From positions 248,001 to 312,000 of the forward strand of contig JACAAK010000015.1 of assembly GCA_025093985.1 (NCBI GenBank): a stretch of DNA of 64,000 nt, read 5' to 3'. Below are positions 1-12,139 of the stretch, in pieces. The notes under the pieces are model-generated. The model did not search any database and was not told the origin of the DNA. It saw nothing but the letters and a program-made list of their open reading frames with translations. How positions within the stretch are numbered: the first letter of the stretch is position 1; the number at the start of each line of letters is the position of its first letter. The position numbers and the translations under genes were made by a program. This DNA is from Calvatia gigantea (taxonomy: Eukaryota > Basidiomycota > Agaricomycetes > Agaricales > Lycoperdaceae).

Positions 1-624
1 AACAAGGAAGACTAAAATTTGTTTCGATTGGGCCAGGCTAATAGGTAAGTCTACGGTGGTTGTAGTACGATTAAATTCCACAATGGATGCAAAGAAAGGC
101 AAGGAGATAACGGCTACACGCCTCCAACGTCAACACTAGCCATGACCACTCCTATTTGAGTTAAGCCTTGCCTTTGAAAATGTGCAGGGTACGCGGCCTG
201 TTATGGACGAGATCACTGGGCAGTTAGTAGCACGAATCAACTAAGATTTTGCTATTTTCGAGCTACATTGATTTTTCCTGACGGTCGAAGTCCATTCGCC
301 ATCGCGCTCTTTTCCGAATTACCCATGGACTTGCTTTTCTTGAGATTCAGCTGAACCGCTCGGCCCCCGACGGAATCCATTGGCGGAGCTCCGAGGTATA
401 GTAACACATACCTGGATGTCATGGTGGTTTAAATACCAGTGTCCGAGTGAAATTTCGGGACTTGAGAGGTGCTATGCTTCAAGTTGATGCCATCCTACTT
501 CTTCGGTCATGTTTCACACTCTCAGTCTGGCACTTATGGTAGTGGATAGTGATATAAAAACAGCTAGTTCCTCAACTCGCCACACCCTAAGTATCCGCGG
601 AGGAGTCTTTTTCTGAAGGCTGCA
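1..624. other. Intergenic, no gene recognised
   Basis: No reading frame that I recognise. From about 507 onward the sequence resembles 4,504 onward, with the same 3,997 bp offset as the two P450 genes, so the last 120 bases belong to the tandem duplication. Sequence before about 490 has no counterpart that I can see in the window. Confidence 0.5.
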
Positions 625-2801
625 TTACTCGCCCATCACCTCCAACCTCATCTGGTCCAGCAGCTTCCTTGCCTTCTCGTTCCGTACCTGCAAGGTACAT
701 TTGTACGGTTTGGTGTGGCTGGTCACACATTGAAATTCTTCCTAAACAAACATTGAGTGGGCTACTGACCTTGTCAAGCCGGAAACCATCCCAACCTCAG
801 GCATAATCTCTTTCCCACCCGGATCAACTGCCTTCTTCACCTTGAACAAGGCCAGGATAGTAGATATGGCCAAGAAAAGGTTGGCATCAGCGAAGTAACG
901 ACCAGGACATATTCTACGTAATTATCCGGTTTATTGCCAGAACCACCAAAAGGTAACCTTGAGTATGAGGAAGGAGGCAAATAAATGGAGAAGCTGGGAC
1001 GTACCTTCGTCCAAAACCGAAATGTGCTTGGGGGAGGGGTTCTGTGTACCCGCCTTGCGACTTCGGGAGGTACCGGCTGGGTTTGAATGACCACGGATCG
1101 TGATAAACGGATTCATTCCTCGAGATGCCGCTAATAGGATCGTCAGATATTGGGGTTGATAGGCGAAGGAGGTACGTACTAGGTATTGGCGAATATGAAA
1201 GAGCCTTTCGGAATGAGCATCCCCTTGTAAACGTCATCTTCCACTACACGATGGGGGATACCTACTCAGCAGCCTTTAGCCGTCCAACAAGGAGTGAAAG
1301 ATGCTGTACCGTACCGAGTGGTGCTATGTTTTGCCATCTGGGCCGGAAATAGTGATTAGTAGGGTCTCACCGCGGCGAAAGCCAAACTTTCTCACCGATG
1401 GGTTTCTTGGATGATACGGTCCACATATGGCAGGGACTCCCAATCGCCAATTTCTGGTAAGCGCGAACCATTAAGCAACGCATCAATCTCCTGTTGCGCG
1501 CTCTCTTGGCACTCGGGATCGAGAGTCATGGCGAGCATGAACACGGACATCGCCCCCGATGTCTATGAGCAACATCTGAACTGGTATTCTTGAACGCACA
1601 GGAGGAGCATGTGCTCGGTACTGACTGTATCTGCGCCTGCAGAGTAGATAGCACCAGCAGCACCCTTAAGGTCATCAAACTCTTCTTCATTTTCGTTATC
1701 TTCCCTATGCAGACGCTCAAGGTGGTGGGAAAGGAAAGAAGGCTTCGCTATTCCTTCGGCCTTTCGTTCGAAATTAAGCATCATGTACTGTCCTAGGTGG
1801 GAAGTTCGGCCTACCATCTGTCTCTGTACCTCAGAGAACGGAAACTCATACAACCTCCGAATGGAGGCTTTGAATTCCCTCGCCTTTTCGGCGAAGTATG
1901 TGCCAGGAAACCAGGAGGGCATGTGTTCAACTGCGATTGTAATAAGCCAACGCCGACGGAAAAAATAAATACAGCATGTGCTCACGAAAAGGAAATAGAT
2001 CAACCGGTGTGCTTCCAACCGGACCACAATAAGTGAAAGCATGCCCACACGCTCTAGCTATCTCGAGGTAAGGATCGTCATCTGACACGATTTCGTGCCC
2101 ATATGCAACCTGCATTGCAATCGACGTTGAGAAGCTGAGGGGGACCAATACTTTCAGTTCATGTTCGACGCTTGATGGAGGAAAGCTAACTTGCGACTGA
2201 CCGACTGAGCATTGCTTCTCTGTCGTTTTGACGTTCAAGGAGGTTGAGTGCGAGGCGACGGGCCTCTTTGGTTTGTATGTGTTCGTATTGTTTGATCTTC
2301 TGGCGGGTGAATGCCTGTTGGATAAGACGCCTGTGTTTCTGAAATTTCTTGCCATGAGTGATGGTGAGCGCAAGAGCCGGATCCCATCCCATTCTAAGAA
2401 GTATGAGTCGTGGTGGTGGTACCATGGGTCAGGACTCACATTCTGAATATAGGAAAATCGGGTCTGTGGTTATAATTCGAGCTGCGTTTGTCCATGAGGT
2501 CGATAGCTGCTTCTGTTGTGTTCAAGATGATCATATCACGGTTGAAAACTCGTAGGTGCATTACGTCTCCTGTCGAACGAAGGTTGCTATGATAAAAATT
2601 GTGGGAAAAGGGGGCAAATGATAATGTACCGTAAATCTTTGACCATTCTGCAAATGTCTCTGCTGGCGATTCAGGTATATGTCGCAGATGGCCAATAATT
2701 GGGTCCGCCGGCGGTCCTGGGGGGAGAGGCAACGACCTTCGCTTGCCCTTGAGCCATACTACAATAACGAGTAAGGCGGAAGTCCAAAGAAAGACACCCA
2801 T
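625..2801 (-). CDS. Cytochrome P450 monooxygenase, copy 1
   Basis: A microsomal P450 would insert one oxygen atom into a lipophilic substrate on the ER face, fed by P450 reductase. The N-terminus is a membrane anchor (FLWTSALLVIVVWL) followed by the hinge LPLPPGPPADP. The helix I motif AGADT lies near 1,623-1,645, the ExxR motif (ETHR) near 1,396-1,406, and the haem loop starts FGFGRR and continues ICPGR across an intron at about 905-1,020, so the haem cysteine is present. About ten short GT-AG introns interrupt it, for example 2,570-2,629, and joining them keeps the frame at each junction I checked. The likely size is about 500 residues, normal for the family. The start was chosen because the anchor begins there and a TATA box lies 43 bp upstream. 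It resembles the fungal O-methylsterigmatocystin oxidoreductase-like group; the substrate is unknown. Its twin is at 4,622-6,798. Confidence 0.9.
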
Positions 2802-2843
2802 GACGCTGTGGTGACCCTGGACATACGGAAGACCTGCTCTACA

Positions 2844-2854
2844 TTTTTATATAT
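2844..2854 (-). promoter_or_regulatory. TATA box of P450 copy 1
   Basis: The minus strand reads ATATATAAAAA here, about 43 bp upstream of the P450 start codon. The second P450 has the equivalent element at the same distance. Confidence 0.6.
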
Positions 2855-4621
2855 CCTGGATTTGTGACGTCTGATTCGTGTGCGCCCTCGTGTGTTCGTA
2901 CCACGAAAGCAACGCCATCGTCCTAAAGGGCATACCCGGGGTAAAGTGGAGGGGAGGGCAATAAGCTTGACTTTCAGGAAGGGAGGACAAATAAGGTCAA
3001 GTTGACGAACAACAGTATCGATTCTTCTTGAGTAACTGAATGGCGAGGAAAGGAAATTATAGGGTGAGAGTTATCGTGGATCTGGGTTTGTTCCAGCATT
3101 CCCTTGGTTGGGGCATACGTAGAACCCACATGCGGGGAACAATCGAGGGTCAGGTCTTCAGAAGCTGTACCTGTAATGGAGATGAGCTTCTGGGTGGATC
3201 GAGCGTCGAAGCTCGCTCAAGTTCACAACTTCCCCGAGGGTAAAATGGAAACGATCGGAGAGGGAGGCGTGTTGTGTCCAACAAGGTTGAAGGCGGGATA
3301 TATGAGAATATGGACAGGACGATCCCATCGGGGGCTCGGCGTCCGAAGGTCTGGAGCAGGTGCTAGCTGGCAAAAGCCAGAATACGATACTTCAGCGCGG
3401 AACGAAAGAGCAAGGATGCTGCGACGGAAGTTGCTTGCGCACAACGTTTAGCGGATAGCAAGGTAAGGCTCCCCTCACTAACGCCTTGACCTCCGAGCAT
3501 AGGGATGCGGGTAGCTGCTGTCGCCTTCAAGTTTCAACCTCTCAAATTTCAACGTTAAATATCGACTGCTTCTTCCTTCCTTCCTTCCTTCCTTCCTTCT
3601 CTCACCCTCCTTTCCGTATCGATATCACCGTATATCTCGTTTCATACAAGTATTAGCCCCAACCACCCTCGGAAATAACGCTTCAGCACGCAGACTAAAT
3701 ACCCAACAGCCCTCCCCCCTCGATTCCTTCAAACTCTCGGAACCTGAGCTAACAGTCGGTAGCTCTTCCAGGGCCGAGCATCATCCACCAGCTGGGCAAA
3801 AGGAAAGTCAAGCCTGGGTGAGCCCTTCGAAAGGTCCACGGGGCCACGGGCCCACCAACCCAGCCCTTCCACCACTCGGTCCGACACCAAACCCCACTTC
3901 ACAACTGGAAACTCTTCCACCCTGCCAGATACCCCTCCCACCTCCGTTCCCTTCCTTCCCACCTCCATCACGTTCTGTAACCATCCAGAGAAATAGAACT
4001 CCCGGAGGGGATGAACTCGGCCTGGGTGATGTCCTCGGATGTTGTATCGAAAACGATAACAAAAGTACGTGCCGTTATGATTGATGAGGGGCAGTCTGTA
4101 ACGAACTGTTATTTAGGTTTGACGGTCTTCGTCGAGCAAGGGAAAACGAAACATGTCTCAACGGAGTTGCATAGACAGTTATAGGTGGCTCTGGCTACAT
4201 AACTAGTTTTCCTGAACACAACTTTTCAAATAATCGTGATCCCAAAATATTGACCGAACACGTCAATGCCAAGGTGCCCAGAGTGCATCACCGGGCCCTG
4301 GGCATCTATTTCGGTCATTGGATGTCTCAGTGTGATTAGGGTATCCGGGCATGCTTTAGGAAACACGGCGAAGTATAGATATATACCAACGGTCTTATTC
4401 CTGCTGCCGAAGAGTATACTGAAAATGTTAGGGGGGCACTCACATGGCAGAGTGACTCATTCAATCATACTAACGGCTTGATTCGGCCGAGCTTGGTGAC
4501 GTGTCAGTCATGTTCCACACTCCCAGCCTAACATTTGTGGTTGGGCATACCAATATGTCGAAGAGCTAATTTGTCAACATGATACGTCCTCAGCACCAAG
4601 GGTCTGTTCCCGAGAACTACG
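2855..4621. other. Intergenic between the P450 copies, with TTCC microsatellite
   Basis: The stretch from about 2,880 to 3,975 is a diverged copy of 6,880 to 8,030, the promoter side of the second P450. It includes a (TTCC)n tract at about 3,571-3,598 and a C/T-rich stretch at 3,900-3,975. Open frames here, such as a proline-rich plus-strand frame near 3,818-4,084, are low complexity and not conserved in the duplicate, so I call no gene. The part after about 4,490 aligns with the 3-prime flank of P450 copy 1. Confidence 0.6.
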
Positions 4622-6798
4622 TTACCCGCTCATCAACTCCACTCTCATCTGGTCTAACAGCTTCTTCGCCTTCTCATTCCGTACCTGCAAGGCACATTCA
4701 TACGGCTTAGTGTGGCTAGTCATGCACGTCAACCCTTGCAATCTTTCAAAACAGACCCTAAGCAGGTCACTGACCTTGACAAGCCGGAAACCATTCCAAC
4801 TTCAGGCATAATCTCTCTCCCGTCCGGACCAACCGCCCTCTTCACATTGTACAAGGCCAGGATAGTGGATATAGCCAGGAAAAGGTTGGCATCAGCAAAG
4901 TAGCGACCAGGACATATCCTGTATGATTATCCGATCATGCTCAGAATTATCGAATGGTAACCGAATACGAGTAAGGAGGCAAATGGTGGGGGAGTTGGCA
5001 TACGTACCTTCGTCCGAACCCGAAATGTGCTTGAGGGTGGGGTTCTCCGCGCCCACCTTGCGACTGTGGGAAGTACCGTGAAGGTTTGAATGAGCCTGGA
5101 TCGTGATAAATGGATTCGTTCCTCGAGATCGCGCTAACCATAATGTCAGATATTGAATTTTATAGGCGGAGGAGATACGTGCTAGGTATTAGCGAATATG
5201 AAAGAGCCTTTCGGAATGAGCATCCCCTTGTAAACGTCATCCTCCACAACGCGATGAGGTATACCTACTCAGCAGTCGTCAGCCGTCCAGCAAGGAGTGA
5301 GAAATACTGCAGCGTACCCAGTGGTGCTAAATTTTGCCATCTGGGGCAGAAAGAGTGATTAGTAGCGTCTTACTATGGCAAAGCCCAAGATCTCACCGAT
5401 GGGTTTCTTGGAGGATACAGTCCACATATGGTAAGGACCCCCAATCACCAATTTCTGGTAAGCGCGAACCATTGAGCAACGCATCAATATCTTGTTGTGC
5501 ACGACCTTGGCACTCGGGATTGAGAGTCATGGCGAGCATGAACACGGACATCGCGCCCCAAGTCTATGAGCAACATCTGAACAGGTATTCTTGATTACGC
5601 AGGAAGGGCATGTGTTCGGTACTGACCGTGTCTGCGCCTGCAGAGTAGATAGCACTAGCGGCACCCTTCAGGTCATCAAACTCTTCTTCTGTTTCGTTGT
5701 CTTCCCTATGCAGACGCTCAAGGTGGTGGGAAAGGAAGGAAGGCTTCGCTATCCCTTTGGCCTTTCGTTCGAAATTAAGCATCACGCACTGTTCTAGGTG
5801 GAAGTTGGGGCCTACCATCTGTCTCTGTACCTCAGAGAACGGAAACTCATACAACCTCCGAATGGAGGCTTTGAATTCCCTCGCCTTTTCGGCGAAGTAT
5901 GTGCCAGGAAACCAAGAAGGCATGTGTTCAACTGCGATTGTAATAAGCCAACGTCGACGGAAACAGGATATAGCATACTCACGAAAAGGAAGGAGATCAA
6001 CCGGTGTGCTTCCAACCGGGCCACAGTGAGTGAAAGCATGCCCACACGCTCTAGCTATCTCGAGGTAAGGATCGTCATCTGACACGATTTCGTGTCCAAA
6101 TGCAACCTGCATTGCAATCGACGTTGAGAAACTAGAGGGGACCAAAACTTTCAGCTCAAGTTCGGGACTTGATGGGAGAAGTATAACTTTTGACTGACCG
6201 ACTGAGCATCGCTTCTCTGTCATTTGGACGTTCGAGAAGGTTGAGCGCGAGGCGGTGGGCCTCTTTGGTTTGGATATGCTCGTATTGTTCGATCTTTCTG
6301 CGGGTCAGAGTCTGCTGGATGAGGCGTCTGTGTTTCTGAAATTTCTTGCCATGAGTGATGGTGAGTGCGAGAGCCGAATCCCATCCCATTCTAAAGAATA
6401 TGAGTTGTGGTAGTAGCACCATGGGTCGGCAACCCACATTCTGAAGATGGGAAAATCAGGTCGATGGCTATAGTTTGAACTACGTTTGTCCATGAGGTCG
6501 ATAGCCGCTTCTGTTGTATTTAAGATGATCATGTCGCGATTGAGAACCCGTAGGTGCATCACGTCTCCTGTCGAACAAAAATCAATGTGAGAGTTCTGGA
6601 AGGGGGGTCAAAGGACAGTGTACCATAAATCTTTGACCATTTAGTAAATGTCTCCGCTGGCGAATCAACAGGTATATAGCGCAAATGGCCAATGATTGGG
6701 TCCGCGGGCGGTCCTGGGGGAAGAGGGAACGACCTTCTCCTGCCTTTGAGCCATACCGCAATGACAAGTGGGACGAGGATCCAAAGAAGGGCACTCAT
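4622..6798 (-). CDS. Cytochrome P450 monooxygenase, copy 2
   Basis: Tandem paralogue of the P450 at 625-2,801, with the same genomic length (2,177 bp) and the same intron positions where compared. It has an N-terminal anchor (LLWILVPLVIAVWL), the LPLPPGPPADP hinge, helix I AGADT near 5,622-5,645, the same ETHR helix K motif, and FGFGRR-ICPGR across an intron near 4,905-5,020. Coding differences are scattered substitutions with no frame break at the junctions I checked, so both copies look functional. The upstream regions differ more than the coding regions, so expression may have diverged. Family and reaction are inferred as for copy 1; the substrate is unknown. No other biosynthetic genes are visible here, so a metabolite cluster cannot be claimed. 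Confidence 0.9.
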
Positions 6799-6853
6799 GT
6801 CAGTGAAGGAGTGAAGGAGTGGAGGATTCCCGTTATGCGGAAAACCTGTCCTA

Positions 6854-6865
6854 CATTTTTATAAA
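6854..6865 (-). promoter_or_regulatory. TATA box of P450 copy 2
   Basis: The minus strand reads TTTATAAAAATG, about 55 bp upstream of the start codon at 6,798. It corresponds to the TATA box of copy 1 within the duplicated promoter. Confidence 0.6.
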
Positions 6866-8416
6866 TGTATGACATCTCCCAAGGAGCGTTGATGTGCACC
6901 CTCGTGTGTTCACGTTATGAAACGGCGCCGCTCTATTCGGGGGCATACTTGGGGTGGAGTGGAGCAAGGCCGTAAGTTTAACCTTCCGCGTGAGGGATGC
7001 GGAAGAAGGGGAGATAATTAAGCTCGAATGGACGAATGGCAGCATTGATCCTTCCTTGAATGAATGGGCAGGAACAACAATTATGAGGTGAGAGCTGTCG
7101 TAAACTAGAGCCCGCGCAAGCATTCCCTCGGGTCGAGGCAGGGGAACCTGCATGTGGGGAACAACTAAGGAACCAGAAGGTAATGTAATAGAAATATGCT
7201 TCTAGATGGGTTGGATGTCGAAGCTCGTTCGGCTTTACAACATCCTCCAGTGTTTGCCCTTCCTCCGATAGAGGTAGGAATGATCAGAGAGGAAGGTGTT
7301 TTTGTGCCCGGCGAGGTTGCAGTAGGAGGTATTGATATCAAACCGCCAAAGGGACACGGTTCTATCGGAGGTTCGTGAGCAAGAATAGAACATCTGAAGG
7401 AATCGCGACGGGCTTGGGCAAGACCAACTAGCGAGGATATTACATCCCAAGGCCCGGAAAACGATACTTGGGCGCGGGCTCAGGTACTTAACGAGCGAGG
7501 GGTGCCGCAATGGAAATTGCTTGCACTCAGCTTCCAGCGGAGCAGCAAGCGAAAGATCCCTAAACCAACAACCTGGCCTCCAATCATTACAACCCAGACA
7601 GTTGTTGTTGTCTTCAGGGTTCGACTTCTCCTTCCTTTCTTCATTTAACCCATTCCTTCCCTTATCCTCCCTTCTTTCTCGTTATTATTGTATGTCTCAA
7701 CTTCACACGGGGATTCGCCATCACCAACATCGGAAGTAGTGCCCCAACGCAACGACCCAATACCCAAGGTCCAAACCCCTCCGAGCTAGCACCGCGAGCC
7801 CACGTAATCGCGGCCTGCAAGGGGCTGGCGTTCTTGGCGCTCACCCATCAACTGGGCAAAGAGGGATCCTAAACTAGGGTGACCGAGTCAATTGCCTACA
7901 GCCCACGGCCAGAGCTTACCACCATGACCTCTACCTTAACCCCGCCCCCCATAACTGGAAACTCTACATCCAACCGGTACCCCCTATCATTCATCCCCCC
8001 ACCTTCATCCTTTCCTTCCCACCTCCCTCGTGCCCTTTTACGCTCGTTTTCGGGTGGACCAAGAACGTAAAAGAAACTGACGAAGGTCAGAGGAAAGAGA
8101 GAAAAAACGGAAACATTTTTTCTGTCCTTGTAAGTAAGTATTCCTGGGTGTGTCGGCTTGCGATGCATCCCCAATTATTCAAATTCAATCAATCGCGAAC
8201 GATGAGGAAAAAAAGGGTTGAGAGGGGGTTGATATATTACGTCGGAAGAAGGTGGACAGCGGAGGACTTTAAACCCCTTTCCCCTCTCTTCCACGCACGG
8301 GAAAGGGGGCGGCAATCAGAAAGTTTATATCGGAGGTGGTCGGACACAGATAATGAATGACATGGGGTCCAAGTCTGCCGGATAAGATCGTGAGATGAGG
8401 GCGTGGATGAGAGCTG
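6866..8416. other. Intergenic, no gene recognised
   Basis: The part to about 8,030 is the diverged duplicate of 2,870-3,975. The rest, to the stop codon of the WD40 gene at 8,417, contains only short open frames without recognisable domains. The 3-prime end of the WD40 gene lies to the right and the P450 promoter to the left, so this stretch holds both the WD40 terminator and the P450 promoter. Confidence 0.6.
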
Positions 8417-10238
8417 CTAGCCGTCGGTTTTGGATCGAAAGCCCCATATCTTTATTGACGAGTCGGTTGTGGTTGGTTGTAGTCGTTCTCGCCGTTGGAT
8501 TGGGATAACAATATCATCATTATGGTCGTCGTCGTCCCTGTCGTCGTCGCTCGCATCAGAATCGGATCCGGAGTCACCTTCTTGTGATACTAAGCCCATT
8601 TTCGAATCGAGGTCGTCGTAGTGTCGTGAACCAGAGACTGAGAGGAGAGTGGGGTTGTATGGGTGAAAAGCCACGGATCCGATAGAATCTAATGTCAATA
8701 TCCGACAGTCCGTTCATAAGCGAGATAATGTTCAAAACCATCGTCCACTGACCTGAGTGAGCATCAAACACGAGACCAGGACGTTTCACAACTGTCTCTT
8801 CAAAATCCACCACATCACTACTCCCACCATCTCCGTCACTCAAATCGAAAACGGAGATCGAACCCCCTTGATCTCCTACAACAAGTCTCTTCCCCGAAAT
8901 ATCCACATCAAACAGTATTTTCTGATTTGTTGTTGGTTTATGCGAGATGACGTATCTCGCAAAAGGGGTGTTGACGTCCGCGCGGAGGTCCCATGCGAGG
9001 ATAGTATCTCGTCTACGATACGCGGCGTACATGATATGAGGGCGCGTTGGGTTAAAACGAATCTAACACGGGTTCAGTGTTCCAATTAGTACGATGAAGA
9101 CAGAGCACGCACTTGTGTGATACCTGACCGCAAGCCTCCGCCGACGAACATGAGTGGTACGCCGTCCGCTTGTGAGTCGGTGTAGATAGCTAGGTTGGAG
9201 GGGGCTGGGTGGAGTGTGCCTGTTGCGTAGAATGCGTCCGAGGCTGTGCTGTATTGAGGAGAGAAGGCCAACGCGGATACGATTCCTGTTCAATGACACG
9301 ATCAGCGAAAGGTTTGGTTTATGATATAGAGGGCGAGACGTACCTTTGAGCCCATCTTTACTCTTCCGAGAAGGTGTGGTGAATATACGGGAACCTTCTC
9401 CCGGTCTGGATATGTCGAAAACTTCGATGGCGTCTTCGTGGCCACAGTATACCCTAACACCAACCGCCAAGTGTCAATATATGCCTCTGCGTGGTCTGAA
9501 CACAAAACCAAACCGTATACGTACTTGGAAGCATCCAAATTAAACGTCATACAATGCGGAGCGACGAATCGTTCGATGTGGTCGACGATTTTGTACGATG
9601 CGCGTAACTATATCCTTGGTACCAAAAAAACAAAACATCTCAGTCAGTCATTCATTTGCATGAACAAAAAGAAAATGAGAGAAAAAAACATTACCCGTCC
9701 GTCCGAGGCATCAAGCAACTTCACAGGGCATTCACGCACGGACGCGAGAAAGCAGAATGATGCCGGGTCATGTGGGGAGGCGGTTGGGTACCAAGTGAAG
9801 TCGAGGATTGGGGCGGGTTGTGGGAGAACAAGGGTTGGGCGAGCTATTGGAAATACAGGATTGAAACGCTCAGCTTGAACGTTCGGCAAATAACGTACCC
9901 GGTGGGGGAGTGGATGTTGGAGATCTAATAGATTTTTGTGTGAGATTGTCGTAGCTGGAAGATAACGAGGACGAAGAGGGGTAGTACGTGTACGTGTTGA
10001 ATAGTTGGAGAGTTCTATCTTCGCAGTGTGCCATGAATACTGATCCGTCGGGGGTCCTGTGATTCCAAGGTCAGAGAGTGTCGTGGTGCGGGATGCCAAG
10101 AAACTCTTACCATTTCGCACTTCGTGCAAAGTTTTGGTTGTTGGATTCGTCTTGTATTGCGTATGTACACTTGAGTTCGGGTGCTGTAGATAAATCATAT
10201 ACTGGTGGAGACCATGTCGGAGCAGGATCAGAAGCCAT
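8417..10238 (-). CDS. WD40 protein, WRAP53/TCAB1-type
   Basis: The product is a WD40 beta-propeller of the WRAP53 (TCAB1) / yeast Swt21 type. In animals WRAP53 binds CAB-box small RNAs including telomerase RNA; the fungal role is less clear. Exon 1 (10,111-10,238) starts MASDPAPTWSPPVYDLS and ends RSAKW. A 54 bp intron (10,057-10,110) follows, then TPDGSVFMAHCEDRTLQLFN, which matches the family's first blade. Later blades read DFTWYPTASP, RASYKIVDHIERFVAPH, VYCGHEDAIEVFDISRPG, GIVSALAFSPQ, MYAAYRRRDTILAWDLRAD, KRLVVGDQGGSISVFDLSDG and DSIGSVAFHPYNPTLLSVSG, ending with an acidic insert and SSIKIWGF. Several short introns join in frame. The start was chosen as the first ATG before the conserved exon. 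This looks like an intact single-copy housekeeping gene marking the edge of the repeat-rich region. Confidence 0.88.
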
Positions 10239-10505
10239 GAGATGGCGGGTGGTGGTTGTGGTGGTCACAGTCAAAGGGACAGAAGAAAGTGAACAAACAA
10301 CACCTAAATTTGTTTATTTCAAATCCAATTTATCCTGAAAATACTCATCAAATGAGAAAATAGTCTTACGTGTCTGTCCTTTGCAAGACCAGTCAGTAAG
10401 CCTTGAAATCGGCTCTACCAGATAAGAACGACTACGAAGAGAAAGTAGAAGAACGAAATAAACGAACGAACAAAAAAAATCTCGGAACTGGGATTGTCCA
10501 CCGGC
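10239..10505. other. Promoter side of the WD40 gene
   Basis: This is the gap between the WD40 start codon and the stop codon of the next minus-strand gene. It must hold the WD40 promoter and the terminator of the small cysteine-rich gene. I see no clear TATA box. Confidence 0.4.
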
Positions 10506-11060
10506 TCAACTGCTGACGTCCAGCGGCACCGCCGTCAACGTCCCACTCTCCAACTGCTCCTGCAAACTATTCCTCTTGCTCATCCACCTCCCGCTCTCGT
10601 CTGCCTCCTTGGCCTCCTGCTTGATAATCGCCGTCCAGTCAAAACACACCGCGCAATCCACCGTCTTGTGTTTCTCGCACTGGAAAGATTCTTCCGTGTG
10701 TATTGCTGGGACAGCGCCATGCGCGAAAGCATTTAATGGGTGTCGTTGCTGTCATGTAAATGACACACAACATATGAATGAAGGGGGGGGTTGGGTGGAA
10801 GAATGGTACGATGCAACAGGGGATGACGTGATCAGCATAACTCAAGAAGCAACGCATGCGCGCGTAAACGATCTGGACAACGAGCGCAAAGTACTCACCT
10901 CGACTTCACCGTCCAAGAACTCGGATATCTCGTGTAGCTCAGCGTCAATCTTGACGTTGTTGCTCATCCTGTGGTCACAACAACACGCCTGGCAGTATTC
11001 ATCCCCGTGCGCAGCGCAGAACATGAATCGGTTAACGATGATGTGTTCAATCTTCGACAT
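10506..11060 (-). CDS. Small cysteine-rich two-exon protein, copy A (134 aa)
   Basis: Intact two-exon gene: exon 1 is 10,899-11,060 (54 codons), the intron begins GTGAGT and ends CAG, and exon 2 is 10,506-10,748 (80 codons plus stop), phase 0. Exon 1 carries FCAAHGDEYCQACCCDHR and exon 2 carries FQCEKHKTVDCAVCFDW, so each exon has one C-x2-H-x4-C-x2-C set, a plausible zinc site. No signal peptide or membrane segment is visible. The family has at least twelve copies in this window; its function is unknown, and zinc binding is inferred from spacing only. Copy F at 19,704-20,192 is its inactivated twin. Start codon: the only ATG upstream of the conserved VNxFMFC block in frame that gives the family length. 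Confidence 0.75.
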
Positions 11061-11440
11061 TGAATATCGAATATGAATGAAATAAGTGTTGTTAAAAAAG
11101 AAATGACAGGGAGTGGTCAATGAGGGTTGGGTGGAGAGTCAATGAGGGGTTGACGTTGAGAGAAGACTATTAATGTTGAGTTGGCCTAGCCTGCTAGGAC
11201 CCTACTTAAATATAACCCTGGGCGCTTTGTTCGGATCATTTCAATTACTGTGTCAACTACAACATTGACACATAACGGCGTACTTATCTGACAGGAATAC
11301 TGTAGGTCCGTACCGATTATCGAGCTGCGAGGACGCTAATCCTCCGACGCTTAGATAGAACATTCAAGAATACATACACGCGCCAAAATATTCACCACCA
11401 TCCCTTGAAAAAAAACTCACATCTAACAACAGTAGCACAC
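11061..11440. other. Intergenic, no gene recognised
   Basis: Upstream region of copy A and downstream region of copy B. It contains a TATA-like stretch near 11,203-11,212. The same sequence recurs at about 20,200-20,580 in the second block. Confidence 0.5.
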
Positions 11441-11939
11441 TCAATCAACATCTTCAGCGTCCACTTTCTTCTTCCCGCTCTGCGCTGGCGCTCGCTTGGC
11501 GCCCTCTGTCACATTCATAGCGGCGGCGGTAGTGGCTCCCCTCAACCGTTCCACCACTTTCAGAGATTTGAGTATCAATTTCTCCCAGTCAAAACAATCA
11601 CTGCAGTCCACAGTTCCGTGTTTGTCGCATTTATACGTCTCCTCTTTCTTATTCGCCAGTCTTGCGCCCAACGCATATGCATTGAGTGCCGGGCGGTCCT
11701 ATACCACAACAACATCAAAAAACAGAATGGCGTCGTTTAACCGAACTTAGACTAATTAAAACGGTACGTACATCGATATCGACGAAGGCGTCCTCTAATC
11801 TCTCTTGTGTCGCCTCATCAAACTCCATCCGAATGTTGTTGCCAGGTCTGTGGTCACACACACAGGAGGGGCAGTATTCGCGCCAGTGGTCGATGCAGAA
11901 CATGAAATCGTTAACGAGGAAATCATTGCCCAAGCCCAT
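11441..11939 (-). CDS. Small cysteine-rich two-exon protein, copy B (141 aa)
   Basis: Intact member of the same family. Exon 1 is 11,772-11,939 (56 codons, MGLGNDFLVNDFMFC...), followed by an intron starting GTACGT and ending TAG. Exon 2 is 11,441-11,698 (85 codons plus stop). Motif 1 is FCIDHWREYCPSCVCDHR and motif 2 is YKCDKHGTVDCSDCFDW, each C-x2-H-x4-C-x2-C. The tail (ERLRGATTAAAMNV...KKKVDAEDVD) is helical-looking and charged, unlike the tail of copy A, which defines two subtypes. The twin is copy G at 20,594-21,091. Function unknown; a soluble, possibly zinc-binding protein is the most that can be said. Confidence 0.75.
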
Positions 11940-12139
11940 GATGGGAGTGTGATGATATGGAAAAGAGTAAGAGGGTGTGAACACTGAGCTCACTGGGTGG
12001 GTTGTCCTAAATGAGCTACTTACCTTAAAAGTACCCATGTATTAAATATAGACGCTTAATTCATACGAGCGCTTCTGGAGACCACTTCTAATGAAAGATA
12101 AACAAAGAATTAGAGTAGGTACTATAAGCCATTTCCTCG

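Larger units (their letters stand above)
490..8030. repeat. Tandem duplication of about 3.5-4 kb carrying the two P450 genes
   Basis: Start codons (2,801 and 6,798), stop codons (625 and 4,622), TATA boxes and flanks all recur at an offset of exactly 3,997 bp. The unit boundaries are diffuse, about 490-3,975 and 4,487-8,030. The coding parts are much more similar than the intergenic parts. Confidence 0.85.

Noticed and set aside
1563..2048. Long minus-strand open frame in the middle of P450 copy 1 as its own gene
   Set aside because: It is an exon plus read-through introns of the P450; splicing gives the conserved P450 order.
3818..4084. Proline-rich plus-strand open frame between the P450 genes
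   Set aside because: C-rich low complexity, not kept in the duplicate copy near 7,880-8,070, no domain.
9438..9878. Plus-strand 146-codon open frame overlapping the WD40 gene
   Set aside because: No domain and entirely antisense to conserved WD40 exons.
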